Shown here one piece after another: positions 17,798-25,988 of a stretch of DNA of 64,000 bases. The stretch is from Bacillota bacterium (GTDB lineage Bacteria > Bacillota > Clostridia > Peptostreptococcales > Anaerovoracaceae), in contig JAFUCA010000008.1 in NCBI GenBank assembly GCA_017459895.1, positions 23,138 through 87,137 of the forward strand. Reading direction: 5' to 3'. The notes beneath the pieces were generated by a model that saw only the letters and a program-made list of their open reading frames with translations, did not search any database and was not told where the DNA came from. Positions within the stretch are counted from its first letter, which is position 1; each line of letters begins with the position of its first letter. The position numbers and the translations under genes were made by a program.

Positions 17798-18331
17798 CTA
17801 TTTTTTGAAATCCGGATCGTCCAGCCCTTTCCATCCGAACCGGACAATAGAAACGACGACGGAGGCCAGAATGACGACTTCCGTCAGCATACCGCCGTAG
17901 GCGCCGGTAAGAAAATCATAGAGAAGCCAGGCCGGAGAAACGCAGGCCAGCTCGGACAGGCGGAACATCTTCGCGTTGTTGGTCCAGTAGGCCAGGGTGC
18001 CGACGGCGTAGGCAATAAACGGGAGCAGGCCCAGAGGGCCGTCCCAGGTCATAATCATGTAAATCAGACTGGGCACGCAGAAAAGCGGAGCCCAGATTTT
18101 CCATTTGAGCCAGGTCCAGTCATCGATCTTGATAAGCAGCAGGTTGCGCAGGATCTGCAATCCCATGTTAAACAGGCCGCCGGTCGCTCCCAGCATATAG
18201 AACTGAATTCCGTAGAACACGTTGCCGAGGGACTGCGTTATGAACAGGGCTTTGTTCGATTTGATCTGAAAGGATATGATGAAGCACAGTGTGGACAGCA
18301 CTCCGAATCCGTTGGCGATGAGTTTAATCAT
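17798..18331 (-). CDS. YgjV-family inner membrane protein
   Basis: 177 aa, about six hydrophobic helices, matching the YgjV family in length and in the blocks GVLSTLCFIISFQ, ALFITQSLGNVFYG and GGLFNMGLQILRN. The function is unknown. The gene has no ribosome binding site; instead a TATAAT box lies 6 bp upstream of the ATG, suggesting a leaderless transcript. Confidence 0.82.
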   Translation of the reverse strand: MIKLIANGFGVLSTLCFIISFQIKSNKALFITQSLGNVFYGIQFYMLGATGGLFNMGLQILRNLLLIKIDDWTWLKWKIWAPLFCVPSLIYMIMTWDGPLGLLPFIAYAVGTLAYWTNNAKMFRLSELACVSPAWLLYDFLTGAYGGMLTEVVILASVVVSIVRFGWKGLDDPDFKK

Positions 18332-18337
18332 GGGGAC

Positions 18338-18343
18338 ATTATA
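18338..18343 (-). promoter_or_regulatory. -10 box immediately before the ygjV-like start codon
   Basis: On the minus strand the sequence reads TATGGTATAATGTCCCCATG: an extended -10 element with a perfect TATAAT, six bases, then the start codon. Transcription would begin at or next to the ATG. No recognisable -35 hexamer or Shine-Dalgarno sequence is present. Confidence 0.6.
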
Positions 18344-18431
18344 CCATAGACGAACCCTGAATAATAATAGAATCGTTACCGGCGCCGTGTCATAAAGAAC
18401 GCCAGAAACGATTTGTCAAGTGTCGGCCGGA

Positions 18432-19349
18432 TTACAGAGCCTTGATCTGCGCTGCGATGTAGGCGCAGGTTCTGGGAGCCTTGGCCTTCAGTGCGGAGGG
18501 GCTTTCGCAGTAAGCGGCGAAGGCGTCAGCGAAATACTCTTCTGCGTTCAGACCTGCATGGGGCTTCACGGGATTTCCGTTCTTATTATATTCGCTCTTC
18601 ATGATGGCCTTGAACTCGGCGGTCAGATCGCTTCGCCCAGTCTCGATGGCCACGAAGTGTCCCAGTTCATGGTAAGCAACCTCCGGAACTCTAACGTCGA
18701 TCTGCTTGATGGATTTGCCGTTTCTGGTGGTGGCGGTGGTCAGTCCCGTCAGGAATTCATCGTCTCCGAAGTGGAGCCCGTCGGTGGCGCCCTTCATGTT
18801 GGTGTTCACATAGAGCTTCCAGCCTTTTTCTTCAAAAGCTCTGGCGACTCTGGTATCGGTCAGAGGGGCGAGATCGCTGACGCGGTATTCCTTCTTGAAG
18901 TGCTTGTAGGTTTCGGTGACGATCATCCGGCGCTGGGTTTTGGTGACCTTCGCCTTCTTATTCTTGATGGATGCCTTGACGGTGGTTGTCTTATAAGTGG
19001 TGATTCTCTGGAATTTGCCGTTGGTCCACTGATAGGATGTCTTCTCCCACACCGGGGCAGCCTTCTTCGCCTTCTTCACCATAGCCTTCGCCTTCCTGGC
19101 GGAAGTGGTGGCAGTCTTTTTCTTAATGTTCTTATAGGTAGTCTTAGTAGATGCGGCCTTCGGCAGTTTCACTGTCTGTGTCAGGGACGCGTTCTTCGTG
19201 TATGCGGTGCTGTCCCAGATGGTGGCGCTCTTGCTGGCGTACAGATCGCCGAAGGCGTGAACTTCGAAGCCGGTCATCATGGAAGAGACATTCAGAATCG
19301 CTGCGACGGCGATGACGATGATGATGATGTTTCTCAGTGTCTTCTTCAT
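18432..19349 (-). CDS. Secreted zinc metalloprotease-like protein
   Basis: 305 aa. An N-terminal signal/anchor (residues about 5-27) is followed by a Lys/Thr-rich region (about 65-150) and a C-terminal peptidase domain with HELGHFVAIETG (HExxH) and, further on, NAEEYFADAFAAYC, where the Glu is the likely third zinc ligand. This layout resembles anthrax-lethal-factor-like (ATLF) and related gluzincin domains. AAGGAG precedes the ATG at 19349. It lies beside and divergent from the pilus cluster, so a role at the cell surface is plausible; the substrate is unknown. Confidence 0.75.
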   Translation of the reverse strand: MKKTLRNIIIIVIAVAAILNVSSMMTGFEVHAFGDLYASKSATIWDSTAYTKNASLTQTVKLPKAASTKTTYKNIKKKTATTSARKAKAMVKKAKKAAPVWEKTSYQWTNGKFQRITTYKTTTVKASIKNKKAKVTKTQRRMIVTETYKHFKKEYRVSDLAPLTDTRVARAFEEKGWKLYVNTNMKGATDGLHFGDDEFLTGLTTATTRNGKSIKQIDVRVPEVAYHELGHFVAIETGRSDLTAEFKAIMKSEYNKNGNPVKPHAGLNAEEYFADAFAAYCESPSALKAKAPRTCAYIAAQIKAL

Positions 19350-19377
19350 GGTCCGGCTCCTTGTCTGGCTGTTTCTG

Positions 19378-19440
19378 GTCACACAATTGTCACGTGTGAC
19401 CTCTGTGTGACTATATGTTACAACGGTGTGACCAAATACG
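19378..19440. promoter_or_regulatory. Cluster of GTCAC/GTGAC inverted repeats upstream of the metalloprotease
   Basis: GGTCACAC (19377 region) and GTGTGACC (19424 region) form an 8 bp inverted repeat that encloses TTGTCACGTGTGAC, a second inner palindrome, and further GTGTGAC copies. The density of half-sites in about 60 bp fits a multi-site operator between the metalloprotease and the first pilus gene. TTGTCACG is also the stem of the array at 16440-16712. Confidence 0.55.
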
Positions 19441-19538
19441 CAAGGTTTTTTTGGAAGAAATCTTGTTTTTTTGAAAGTACAAACCCGGAAAATCACTTTT
19501 AAAACCCGGATTTTGACTTTCGTGTGACGTTCCGTCGA

Positions 19539-19544
19539 TATAAT
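19539..19544 (+). promoter_or_regulatory. -10 box upstream of the first pilus-cluster gene
   Basis: A perfect TATAAT lies 50 bp before the start of the 19594 gene. A TTGACT lies at 19513-19518, but the 20 bp spacing is too long for a standard sigma-A promoter, so the promoter is either weak or activator-dependent. Confidence 0.45.
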
Positions 19545-19593
19545 TCGGGTTGTACATGGGAAAACGATACGGGTTAAGTGACAATAACGATAA

Positions 19594-22188
19594 ATGATGA
19601 AGAGAAATTGGAAACGAATCATGATATGCCTGCTGGCGGCGCTCATGTTCGCGTTCAGTTTCGAGGATGCATGCGGATCGTATGCTGCTTTCGCTGAAGC
19701 GAAGGAAGCACAGCCGGCGGTTTCAGAGGATGAGAGCGGCGGGGAGAACGCGATACCGCAGACAGACTTGGAGGAGGACGCGGCGTACGCGGACTCCGAA
19801 GGGGAAGCTGCGGATGAGGACGCTGCGAACGCCGGGGCCGATGTCGGGGTCGAGGAAGGAAGCCCGGAGGATGCAGAGGAAGCCGATTCCGCAGAGGAAA
19901 TCGCAGACGAGATGGTGCCGGAGGCGCTGCCCCGCAAAGCAGCGGCCAAAGCCCTGGCGGCCTCCTCCTGGATGGGATCCGATCCCATCAGCACCATGGA
20001 ACTCTTTGAAGGTCTTGGGATCGCCTCTCAGTTCGCCGTGTTCGCCAACGATTTTAAGAACTCCAATCATATGGAAGGAAACATCGCCGTCCGGACGCTC
20101 ACCGGTTCCACTAACCAGATCGGCGTTAAGGACCGGGTGAAATCCGACATTACCGCCTGGCGGGCCACCTTCCATAAGGAAGTGGTGGGAAGCACGTCGC
20201 CAAAGGACTTCACCTTCGGCGTATTCCAGAAATCCGGTAACGGCTACAGTCTGGTCAAATCCATCACCATCACAACGGATGCCTCCGGAAGCGCCAGCGG
20301 AAGCCTGGAAGGGACCTTCGGCAATGCGGCCGGCGAGGAATACTATCTCTTCGAGATGGATAAAAACGGAGCTCCCATCATCGGAAGCCGGAAGGAGGTG
20401 GAAGTCACCAGCGGCATCTATGATGTGGCTTACGACGAGACCTACAACAGGCTCAACAACGCCCAGCCCCTGATCGCCACCAACAATACTTCATATATTG
20501 AAACCGTCGGCGGCGATACCAACGACTACCAGGACATCGATTTTTACAATCATAACGGAAACGATGCCCGGGGGGCCAACCTGGTTATCGGAAGCGGCAA
20601 CACCATCACCAAGATGACCAATGATGGAGAGTTCAAGATCAATGACCGCCTGAAGGTCAATGCCGCGGTCGCTCTGGAGCAGGCGGGAACCCCCTTCCCC
20701 ATCGACTTCGACACGGAGATGGCGAACCTGAAGGCCCTCTCGGCCCGGCTGGCCAATGCCGTGACCACCGACGATATCGAAGTCATCAATGTGACGGCAA
20801 ATACCAACAATGGAAACTTCAGTTCATCTCTCAGGGATGCAGTTTCTCCGACCTATTCCGACGGAACCAACTTCGCGGAGCACCAGGGTCTGGCGAATGA
20901 CAGCTACCTGAAGAATTACGCCAGCGGGAAATATGTGGTGATCAACATCGACGTTACGGGGCTAAGCTCCTACGAGGTCTCCCACATCAAGGTTCCCTCG
21001 GAGGCATCGGGTCTGCATCCCAAAGGCGACTTCCTGCAGCCGGAGGCGGGGCACATCATTTACAACTTCGTACAGAAGTCCGGCAATACCTACGTGCCCT
21101 ACACCGGAAAGGTCGTGGTCAAGGAGACAACCGGAACGGTCCTGGCGCCGGGAGCGGAGGTTACCTGCCACGCCACCATCAGCGGCTCGGTCTACGGCAA
21201 CAAGGTCTCCCACGATGGCGGTGAGATCCACAAGAAGGCTCTCGGCGCGGAGGTGGCCCGAGGCGAGGTCCGGGTGATCAACACCAACGTCGGTCCCGAA
21301 GAGGAGCCGGCGGATGCAGAGGCGGAGATCACGGCCAGCAAGACCGTCACCGCCGACGGGCAAAGGCTGGAGGGAGCCCTGAAGGGAGAGGACTTCTGGT
21401 TTATCCTCAGTCCCCTTTCCTTCATCAGCCCGGAGGGCGCAGAGCGTACCGAAGGCATCCCCATGCCAACGGAAGGCCCGCAAAGCGATGGGACCGCCAT
21501 GGCGGCCAATCAGGCGGACGGAAGCATCTCCTTCGGCAAGATCGCATACAAAGAAGAAGGAGTATACACATACAGCCTTCGAGAGTGGCTCCCGGAGGGA
21601 GTGGATGAGACAAGTCCATTCAAGGACGGGGTCAAATACGATCTCTCAACCTACTACGTCCGGGTGGTAGTAGTGAAGGATGGCAGCGCCCTGAAGGCCA
21701 CCACCGAGTACTACACCAGCCTGCCCCAGCTGCAGCAGGCAAAAGGCTGGCAGGACTACACCGGCGAAACAAAGACGGTGGATCTGAGCTGGTATTACTA
21801 TCAGTGGGACAAAGGTTTCGATCAGACCGTTCCACAGGATGTTCCGTTTAATCTGCTCCCCTATCTGAGGGAGTACGGAACGGAGACTACAAAGGATATC
21901 AACGGAAATACAGTGAGCCGCTACTGGCTCTATAAAAACGGCACCACCGAATACCTGGTGGATAAAGGAAATTATTATCAATGGATCTGGAAGGTCTGGG
22001 AGGGAAACAGCACCTGGACCTCCGGGGACCGGCTGGAAGCCGCACCGAAATTCATCAACGAATACCGGGTGGTGGAAATGCCTGAGACCGGCAGCAAGGG
22101 CCGGCTGTACTGTTATCTGCTGGGAGGCCTTCTGATGCTGGCGGGAATGATCATTCTCCGCCGGAGGGAAGACCCGCAGAGGATATAA
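19594..22188 (+). CDS. Sortase-anchored surface protein with choice-of-anchor-A and pilin domains
   Basis: 864 aa adhesin-like protein. After a signal peptide comes a long acidic Glu/Asp/Ala-rich region (about 35-110). A choice-of-anchor-A-like domain follows (NGNDARGANLVIGSGNTITK), then a Spy0128-type pilin domain from about residue 575 (ITASKTVTADGQRLEGALKG). The C terminus has the sorting signal MPETG, a hydrophobic helix and RRRED. It is probably the tip adhesin or a large ancillary subunit of the pilus. The ATG has no obvious Shine-Dalgarno sequence. Confidence 0.85.
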   Translation: MMKRNWKRIMICLLAALMFAFSFEDACGSYAAFAEAKEAQPAVSEDESGGENAIPQTDLEEDAAYADSEGEAADEDAANAGADVGVEEGSPEDAEEADSAEEIADEMVPEALPRKAAAKALAASSWMGSDPISTMELFEGLGIASQFAVFANDFKNSNHMEGNIAVRTLTGSTNQIGVKDRVKSDITAWRATFHKEVVGSTSPKDFTFGVFQKSGNGYSLVKSITITTDASGSASGSLEGTFGNAAGEEYYLFEMDKNGAPIIGSRKEVEVTSGIYDVAYDETYNRLNNAQPLIATNNTSYIETVGGDTNDYQDIDFYNHNGNDARGANLVIGSGNTITKMTNDGEFKINDRLKVNAAVALEQAGTPFPIDFDTEMANLKALSARLANAVTTDDIEVINVTANTNNGNFSSSLRDAVSPTYSDGTNFAEHQGLANDSYLKNYASGKYVVINIDVTGLSSYEVSHIKVPSEASGLHPKGDFLQPEAGHIIYNFVQKSGNTYVPYTGKVVVKETTGTVLAPGAEVTCHATISGSVYGNKVSHDGGEIHKKALGAEVARGEVRVINTNVGPEEEPADAEAEITASKTVTADGQRLEGALKGEDFWFILSPLSFISPEGAERTEGIPMPTEGPQSDGTAMAANQADGSISFGKIAYKEEGVYTYSLREWLPEGVDETSPFKDGVKYDLSTYYVRVVVVKDGSALKATTEYYTSLPQLQQAKGWQDYTGETKTVDLSWYYYQWDKGFDQTVPQDVPFNLLPYLREYGTETTKDINGNTVSRYWLYKNGTTEYLVDKGNYYQWIWKVWEGNSTWTSGDRLEAAPKFINEYRVVEMPETGSKGRLYCYLLGGLLMLAGMIILRRREDPQRI

Positions 22189-22248
22189 AACATCAATCGA
22201 ACATTGATAGGGAATGTATCAGTTATACTTTACTAGAAGGAGGACGAA

Positions 22249-23823
22249 ATGAAACACACTCTACGAACTATTTTAGCACTGTGCCTGACCGTCATCACGG
22301 CCTTCTGCATGAGCGGAAGCGTCTTCGCGGCAACGGTAACGGTAAAGGACAGCAACGGCAACACTTATACTGCGGCTAAAGTGCTGGAAGCAACCGAAAC
22401 AGGAACGAATGCTTACACTTACAAAGCAACCAATGACTTCGACGGTTTCTTTGGAAACGAAGACTACGGTAACTACACACTCAGCGACCGTGGTGAGATT
22501 AAGGATGCAACGGGTAAAGTGATCAGCGGCGGTTCGCTCGCTTACGATAAGGAGAACTACGACAGAAGCTCAGATCAGGCCACGCTCGCTTCTTACCTGC
22601 AGGCATATGCTCAGGCTAAGAAAATCACAGGGACTGAAATAAAAAGCGGAACGACAGATCTTGGCAACGGATTCTATCTGGTTCGTGAAACAGCGTCAGG
22701 AGACAAGAATAGCAAGGAAGTCGCTTCTAAACCTGCACTGGTAAGCGTAACTAGCAAAACGGAAGCCGTCACCATCACTCCGAAGAACGATGAAGTAGAC
22801 CTGGAAAAGAAGATCGTAGAAAACAGTAAACTGGTAGATGCCAACGACGTAAATGTAGGCGATACGGTAAACTATCAGATCAGCACTCACTTCCCCACAT
22901 ATGACATCATGGCAAGTGAAAAGCTGGATAAAGACAGCGTAGTATTCATACTTACCGATAATTTCTCAAAGGGACTGACTTATGATGAGAAATCTCTTGC
23001 AATTAAGGGATTCAAAGCTGGTGAAGATTATACTGCAACCTATGCAGATGGCAAGTTGACGATCGAATTCAAGGACGAAACGATTCGCAACCATCAGGGA
23101 CAGGCAGTTGTAGCAACCTATACAGCAGTACTGAATAAAGACGCTGTTGTCAACAGCACCGACGGAAACCCGAATGATGTTACTCTTGAGTACACTAACA
23201 ACCCGAACGAGCTCAATAAACACAAGACACTGACAGATGAAGTAAAGACCTTCACTTACGGATTTGAGATCAAGAAAGTCGATATCGATAATATCACAGA
23301 AGACCTTGCCGGAGCGGAATTTGTAGTCTATGACAAAGACGGCAAGACACCAATTGCTCACATTAAATATGACAAGGATGGGAAACCGGAAGTTGTTGAT
23401 TCCACTAAAGAAACAACCGTAAAAGGCGACACGATCAAGTTCAACGGTCTTGATGAAGGTGAATACATCATTCAGGAAACCAATGCGCCGGAAGGTTACT
23501 CACTCCTTGGTGAAGGCATCAAAGTAACGATTACAGCAGATAAGGAAGACGGCAATCTGACAGGTACAGCTACTATCACTGCAGATGGAAACGGTGTTAT
23601 TGATAAGTCTAAGGACCAAGGCATCAATGATAATAATGTAAAGATTGAAAATAAAGATGGCGCTATCCATGCTATCGTTACCATCGGAGATAAGAAGGGC
23701 GTATCCCTCCCCGAGACAGGAAGCAAGAACGCTATGAGACTGATGATCGGCGGCGGCGCTGTGATCCTGCTGGGACTCCTCTACTATGGAATTTCCCGTC
23801 GCAGAGAGAGAGAGGCCGAATAA
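22249..23823 (+). CDS. LPXTG major pilin (isopeptide-forming backbone subunit)
   Basis: 524 aa with a signal peptide ending near VFAA, a pilin N domain (TVKDSNGNTYTAAKVLEA), an isopeptide-type D1/Cna-B module with the E-box YIIQETNAPEGYSL, and the sorting signal LPETG followed by a hydrophobic helix and RRRERE. AGAAGGAGG precedes the ATG. The codon use is visibly more AT-rich than in neighbouring genes, which may reflect high expression or a separate origin. It is followed by a perfect hairpin and the sortase gene, a typical pilus order. Confidence 0.9.
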   Translation: MKHTLRTILALCLTVITAFCMSGSVFAATVTVKDSNGNTYTAAKVLEATETGTNAYTYKATNDFDGFFGNEDYGNYTLSDRGEIKDATGKVISGGSLAYDKENYDRSSDQATLASYLQAYAQAKKITGTEIKSGTTDLGNGFYLVRETASGDKNSKEVASKPALVSVTSKTEAVTITPKNDEVDLEKKIVENSKLVDANDVNVGDTVNYQISTHFPTYDIMASEKLDKDSVVFILTDNFSKGLTYDEKSLAIKGFKAGEDYTATYADGKLTIEFKDETIRNHQGQAVVATYTAVLNKDAVVNSTDGNPNDVTLEYTNNPNELNKHKTLTDEVKTFTYGFEIKKVDIDNITEDLAGAEFVVYDKDGKTPIAHIKYDKDGKPEVVDSTKETTVKGDTIKFNGLDEGEYIIQETNAPEGYSLLGEGIKVTITADKEDGNLTGTATITADGNGVIDKSKDQGINDNNVKIENKDGAIHAIVTIGDKKGVSLPETGSKNAMRLMIGGGAVILLGLLYYGISRRREREAE

Positions 23824-23872
23824 GCGGACCAGGAAATCAAGTGATAAAACACCTCAGGACGTGGTAGAATGA

Positions 23873-23898
23873 GACAGCAGGAGGAATCTCCTGCTGTC
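23873..23898 (+). terminator. Perfect hairpin between major pilin and sortase
   Basis: GACAGCAGGAG pairs with CTCCTGCTGTC (11 bp, loop GAAT). The following bases (CCTTCAG) are not T-rich, so it is more likely an attenuating or mRNA-stabilising structure than a full terminator. It lies 50 bp after the pilin stop and 48 bp before the sortase start, where it could keep pilin output above sortase output. Confidence 0.65.
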
Positions 23899-23946
23899 CC
23901 TTCAGCCCCTGAACATAATGTCCTATAACTCCACGGAGGCACATCA

Positions 23947-24900
23947 GTGTCAGCGAAAACCAGGCGAAGAATCATTGCGTTTGCAATCATATTATGCGGT
24001 GTTGTCATGGTCAACTATCCGACCCTGGCTACCTTTGTGAACAACTTCTTCGCCTACCGGGAAGTGGGAAACTATGAGCGGCAGATCGACGCCATGGACC
24101 AGGCCCAGCTGGATCAGGAAATGGAGACGGCCCAGGCCTATAACCGGTCCCTGCCCATGAGTTTTCCGGCGGATCCCTTCACGGAGCAGAACATCAACAA
24201 GTTCGAGGGCACAGAGTTCGCGGACTTCGATATGATTCAGGACGGTGCGGTGCTGGGGTACATTGACATCCCCAAGATCAGCATCTACCAGACCATTTAC
24301 TACGGCACCAGCAAGGAAGTGCTGGATAAGGGCCTGGGGGTGGTGGAGAATTCCTCCCTGCCCGTCGGGGGACCGGGTACCCACAGCGTCATCTCAGCCC
24401 ACTCGGGGCTGGCCTCCCGGAAGCTGTTCACGGATCTGGACAAGATGGAGGAGGGAGATCTCTTCTTCGTTCACGTGCTGGATCAGCACTTCGCCTATCA
24501 GGTGAACCAGATCAAGGTGGTGCTTCCCGAGAATGCGGAGGACCTGAAGATCGAACAGGATCACGACTATGTGACCCTGCTGACCTGTACCCCCTTTGGC
24601 ATCAACGATCACCGACTTCTGGTCCGGGGAGAGCGCATCGATTACGACTTCAGCCAGGACGAACCCGGCTGGATGGAGCGGCAGATGCACTGGTTCCTCT
24701 GGGGCCTCATCCTGGCAGCCGGTCTGGTATTTCTGATCCTGATCTGGCGCAAGATGCGAAAAGACCAGAAGAATCCCCCGAAGCCGGGGGAAAAGCCCGC
24801 AAAAAAGAAAACAAAAACGAAAACAATCAAGCGACCGAAAAAAAAGGAGACCTACCTTCCCGATGATGAGAGCAGGCGCCATGAACAATCGAATACATAA
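23947..24900 (+). CDS. Class C (pilus-type) sortase
   Basis: 317 aa membrane transpeptidase that polymerises pilins. It has an N-terminal membrane anchor and a catalytic His in SAHSGL, catalytic Cys in LLTCTPFG and Arg in HRLLVRG. A lid-type DPF motif (FPADPFTEQ) marks class C. A C-terminal membrane helix is followed by a Lys-rich tail. Translation starts at GTG. Its 3' end overlaps the next gene. Confidence 0.93.
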   Translation: MSAKTRRRIIAFAIILCGVVMVNYPTLATFVNNFFAYREVGNYERQIDAMDQAQLDQEMETAQAYNRSLPMSFPADPFTEQNINKFEGTEFADFDMIQDGAVLGYIDIPKISIYQTIYYGTSKEVLDKGLGVVENSSLPVGGPGTHSVISAHSGLASRKLFTDLDKMEEGDLFFVHVLDQHFAYQVNQIKVVLPENAEDLKIEQDHDYVTLLTCTPFGINDHRLLVRGERIDYDFSQDEPGWMERQMHWFLWGLILAAGLVFLILIWRKMRKDQKNPPKPGEKPAKKKTKTKTIKRPKKKETYLPDDESRRHEQSNT

Positions 24901-25822
24901 ATTCCTGCTGTGTCTGCTTCTGGCCATGTTGTGCCTGGCTCCCCAGGCTTTGCATCCGGAGAGCGCTCATGCGGCGGACAGGGGCTCACTTCTGGTGAAC
25001 CTGGTACCTACTCTGGATTCGGTAAACCCGAAGGGAGTGCATCTTAAGCTCTACCGGATCGCTCAGGGAAATCCTCTGGATAAGGAAGCGGACTTCACCC
25101 CGGATTTTGACGGATGCGGTGTAGACATCAGCGACTACACGAAGGATCCGGCCGGAACCATTGCGGCCACGGACCGGTGGATCAAAGAAACCGATCCGGA
25201 GGCTCTGGGGGAGAAGGTTACGGGAAGCGACGGCATGGTCAGCTTCACGGGGCTTTCGGATGGCATTTACTATCTGATGCATGTGAATCCGGAGGATCCC
25301 ATCGCAGGCTCCTATAAGGTTCAGATCAAATCCACCGTGATCACCATTCCTTACCTGGAAGACGGCAGTCCCAGCCGGGATGTGATCAGCAATGTGAAGT
25401 GCCGCATCCTCCGGGAGGATACCGAAGAGAAGCAGATCACTGTTGAGAAGCACTGGCAGGATGATAATGATAAGAAGGGGACGCGTCCGGCCAGGATCCA
25501 GGTGGCCCTGTACTGCGATGACAAGAAGGTGGAGACCGTATGGCTCGACGCCGGGAACAACTGGCAGCATACCTTCACGGGTCTGAAGGCAGACGGCGAG
25601 TATACCGCCAGGGAGGTGAAGGTGCCTTCCGGTTATCAGATGAAGGTAACCCGGGAGGACACCAGCATTGTCATCACCAACACGCTGGATCAAACGCCGG
25701 CGAAGGGAGTCTCTACCGGAGATACCAGCCCTCTGTTGCCGGCGGCTGCGGCGATGACGGGATCTGTCCTGATTCTGGCAGGCATAGGCCTTTACCGAAG
25801 AAAACAGAAAAAAATGAATTGA
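24881..25822 (+). CDS. Minor/basal pilin-like surface protein with Cna-B domain
   Basis: About 313 aa with a signal peptide (cleavage near SAHAA), an N-terminal pilin-like domain (SLLVNLVPTLDSVNPKGVHLKLYRI), and a Cna-B domain (ITVEKHWQDDNDKKGTRPARI). The C terminus has a hydrophobic helix and RRKQKK but no LPxTG; the candidate sorting region is GVSTGDTSPLLPA. The start is uncertain: ATG 24863 or 24866 follow AAAAGGAG at long spacing, ATG 24881 is closer to the signal peptide. It overlaps the sortase gene. It is probably the pilus base or a minor subunit. Confidence 0.75.
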   Translation: MNNRIHKFLLCLLLAMLCLAPQALHPESAHAADRGSLLVNLVPTLDSVNPKGVHLKLYRIAQGNPLDKEADFTPDFDGCGVDISDYTKDPAGTIAATDRWIKETDPEALGEKVTGSDGMVSFTGLSDGIYYLMHVNPEDPIAGSYKVQIKSTVITIPYLEDGSPSRDVISNVKCRILREDTEEKQITVEKHWQDDNDKKGTRPARIQVALYCDDKKVETVWLDAGNNWQHTFTGLKADGEYTAREVKVPSGYQMKVTREDTSIVITNTLDQTPAKGVSTGDTSPLLPAAAAMTGSVLILAGIGLYRRKQKKMN

Positions 25823-25887
25823 GCGGCGGCGGAAACGTGTTAAAATAAAAGCGATACTGCCCCGCTGGATCCCATGGAATCCGGTTC

Positions 25888-25930
25888 GGCAGAATCAGAT
25901 TCCTTTTTTTCTGCCGGAGAAAACTCCGGC
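25888..25930 (+). other. Two hairpins between pilus and signalling genes
   Basis: CGGCAGAA pairs with TTCTGCCG (8 bp), and directly after it GCCGGAG pairs with CTCCGGC around AAAA. No long T run follows the second, though TTTTTTC lies inside the first loop. The structure lies in the 166 bp gap after the minor pilin gene and may end the pilus transcript or form a leader for the BTAD gene. It does not match the c-di-GMP riboswitch core. Confidence 0.5.
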
Positions 25931-25988
25931 AAGGCATGAAACCGATCATCCAGGGAGATGACATTCAGAACGAAAGGAAGGGCACCCT

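Noticed and set aside
25823-25988. A c-di-GMP riboswitch before the signalling genes
   Set aside because: The conserved GEMM core and its GNRA-type tetraloop arrangement are not present; only simple hairpins are seen.
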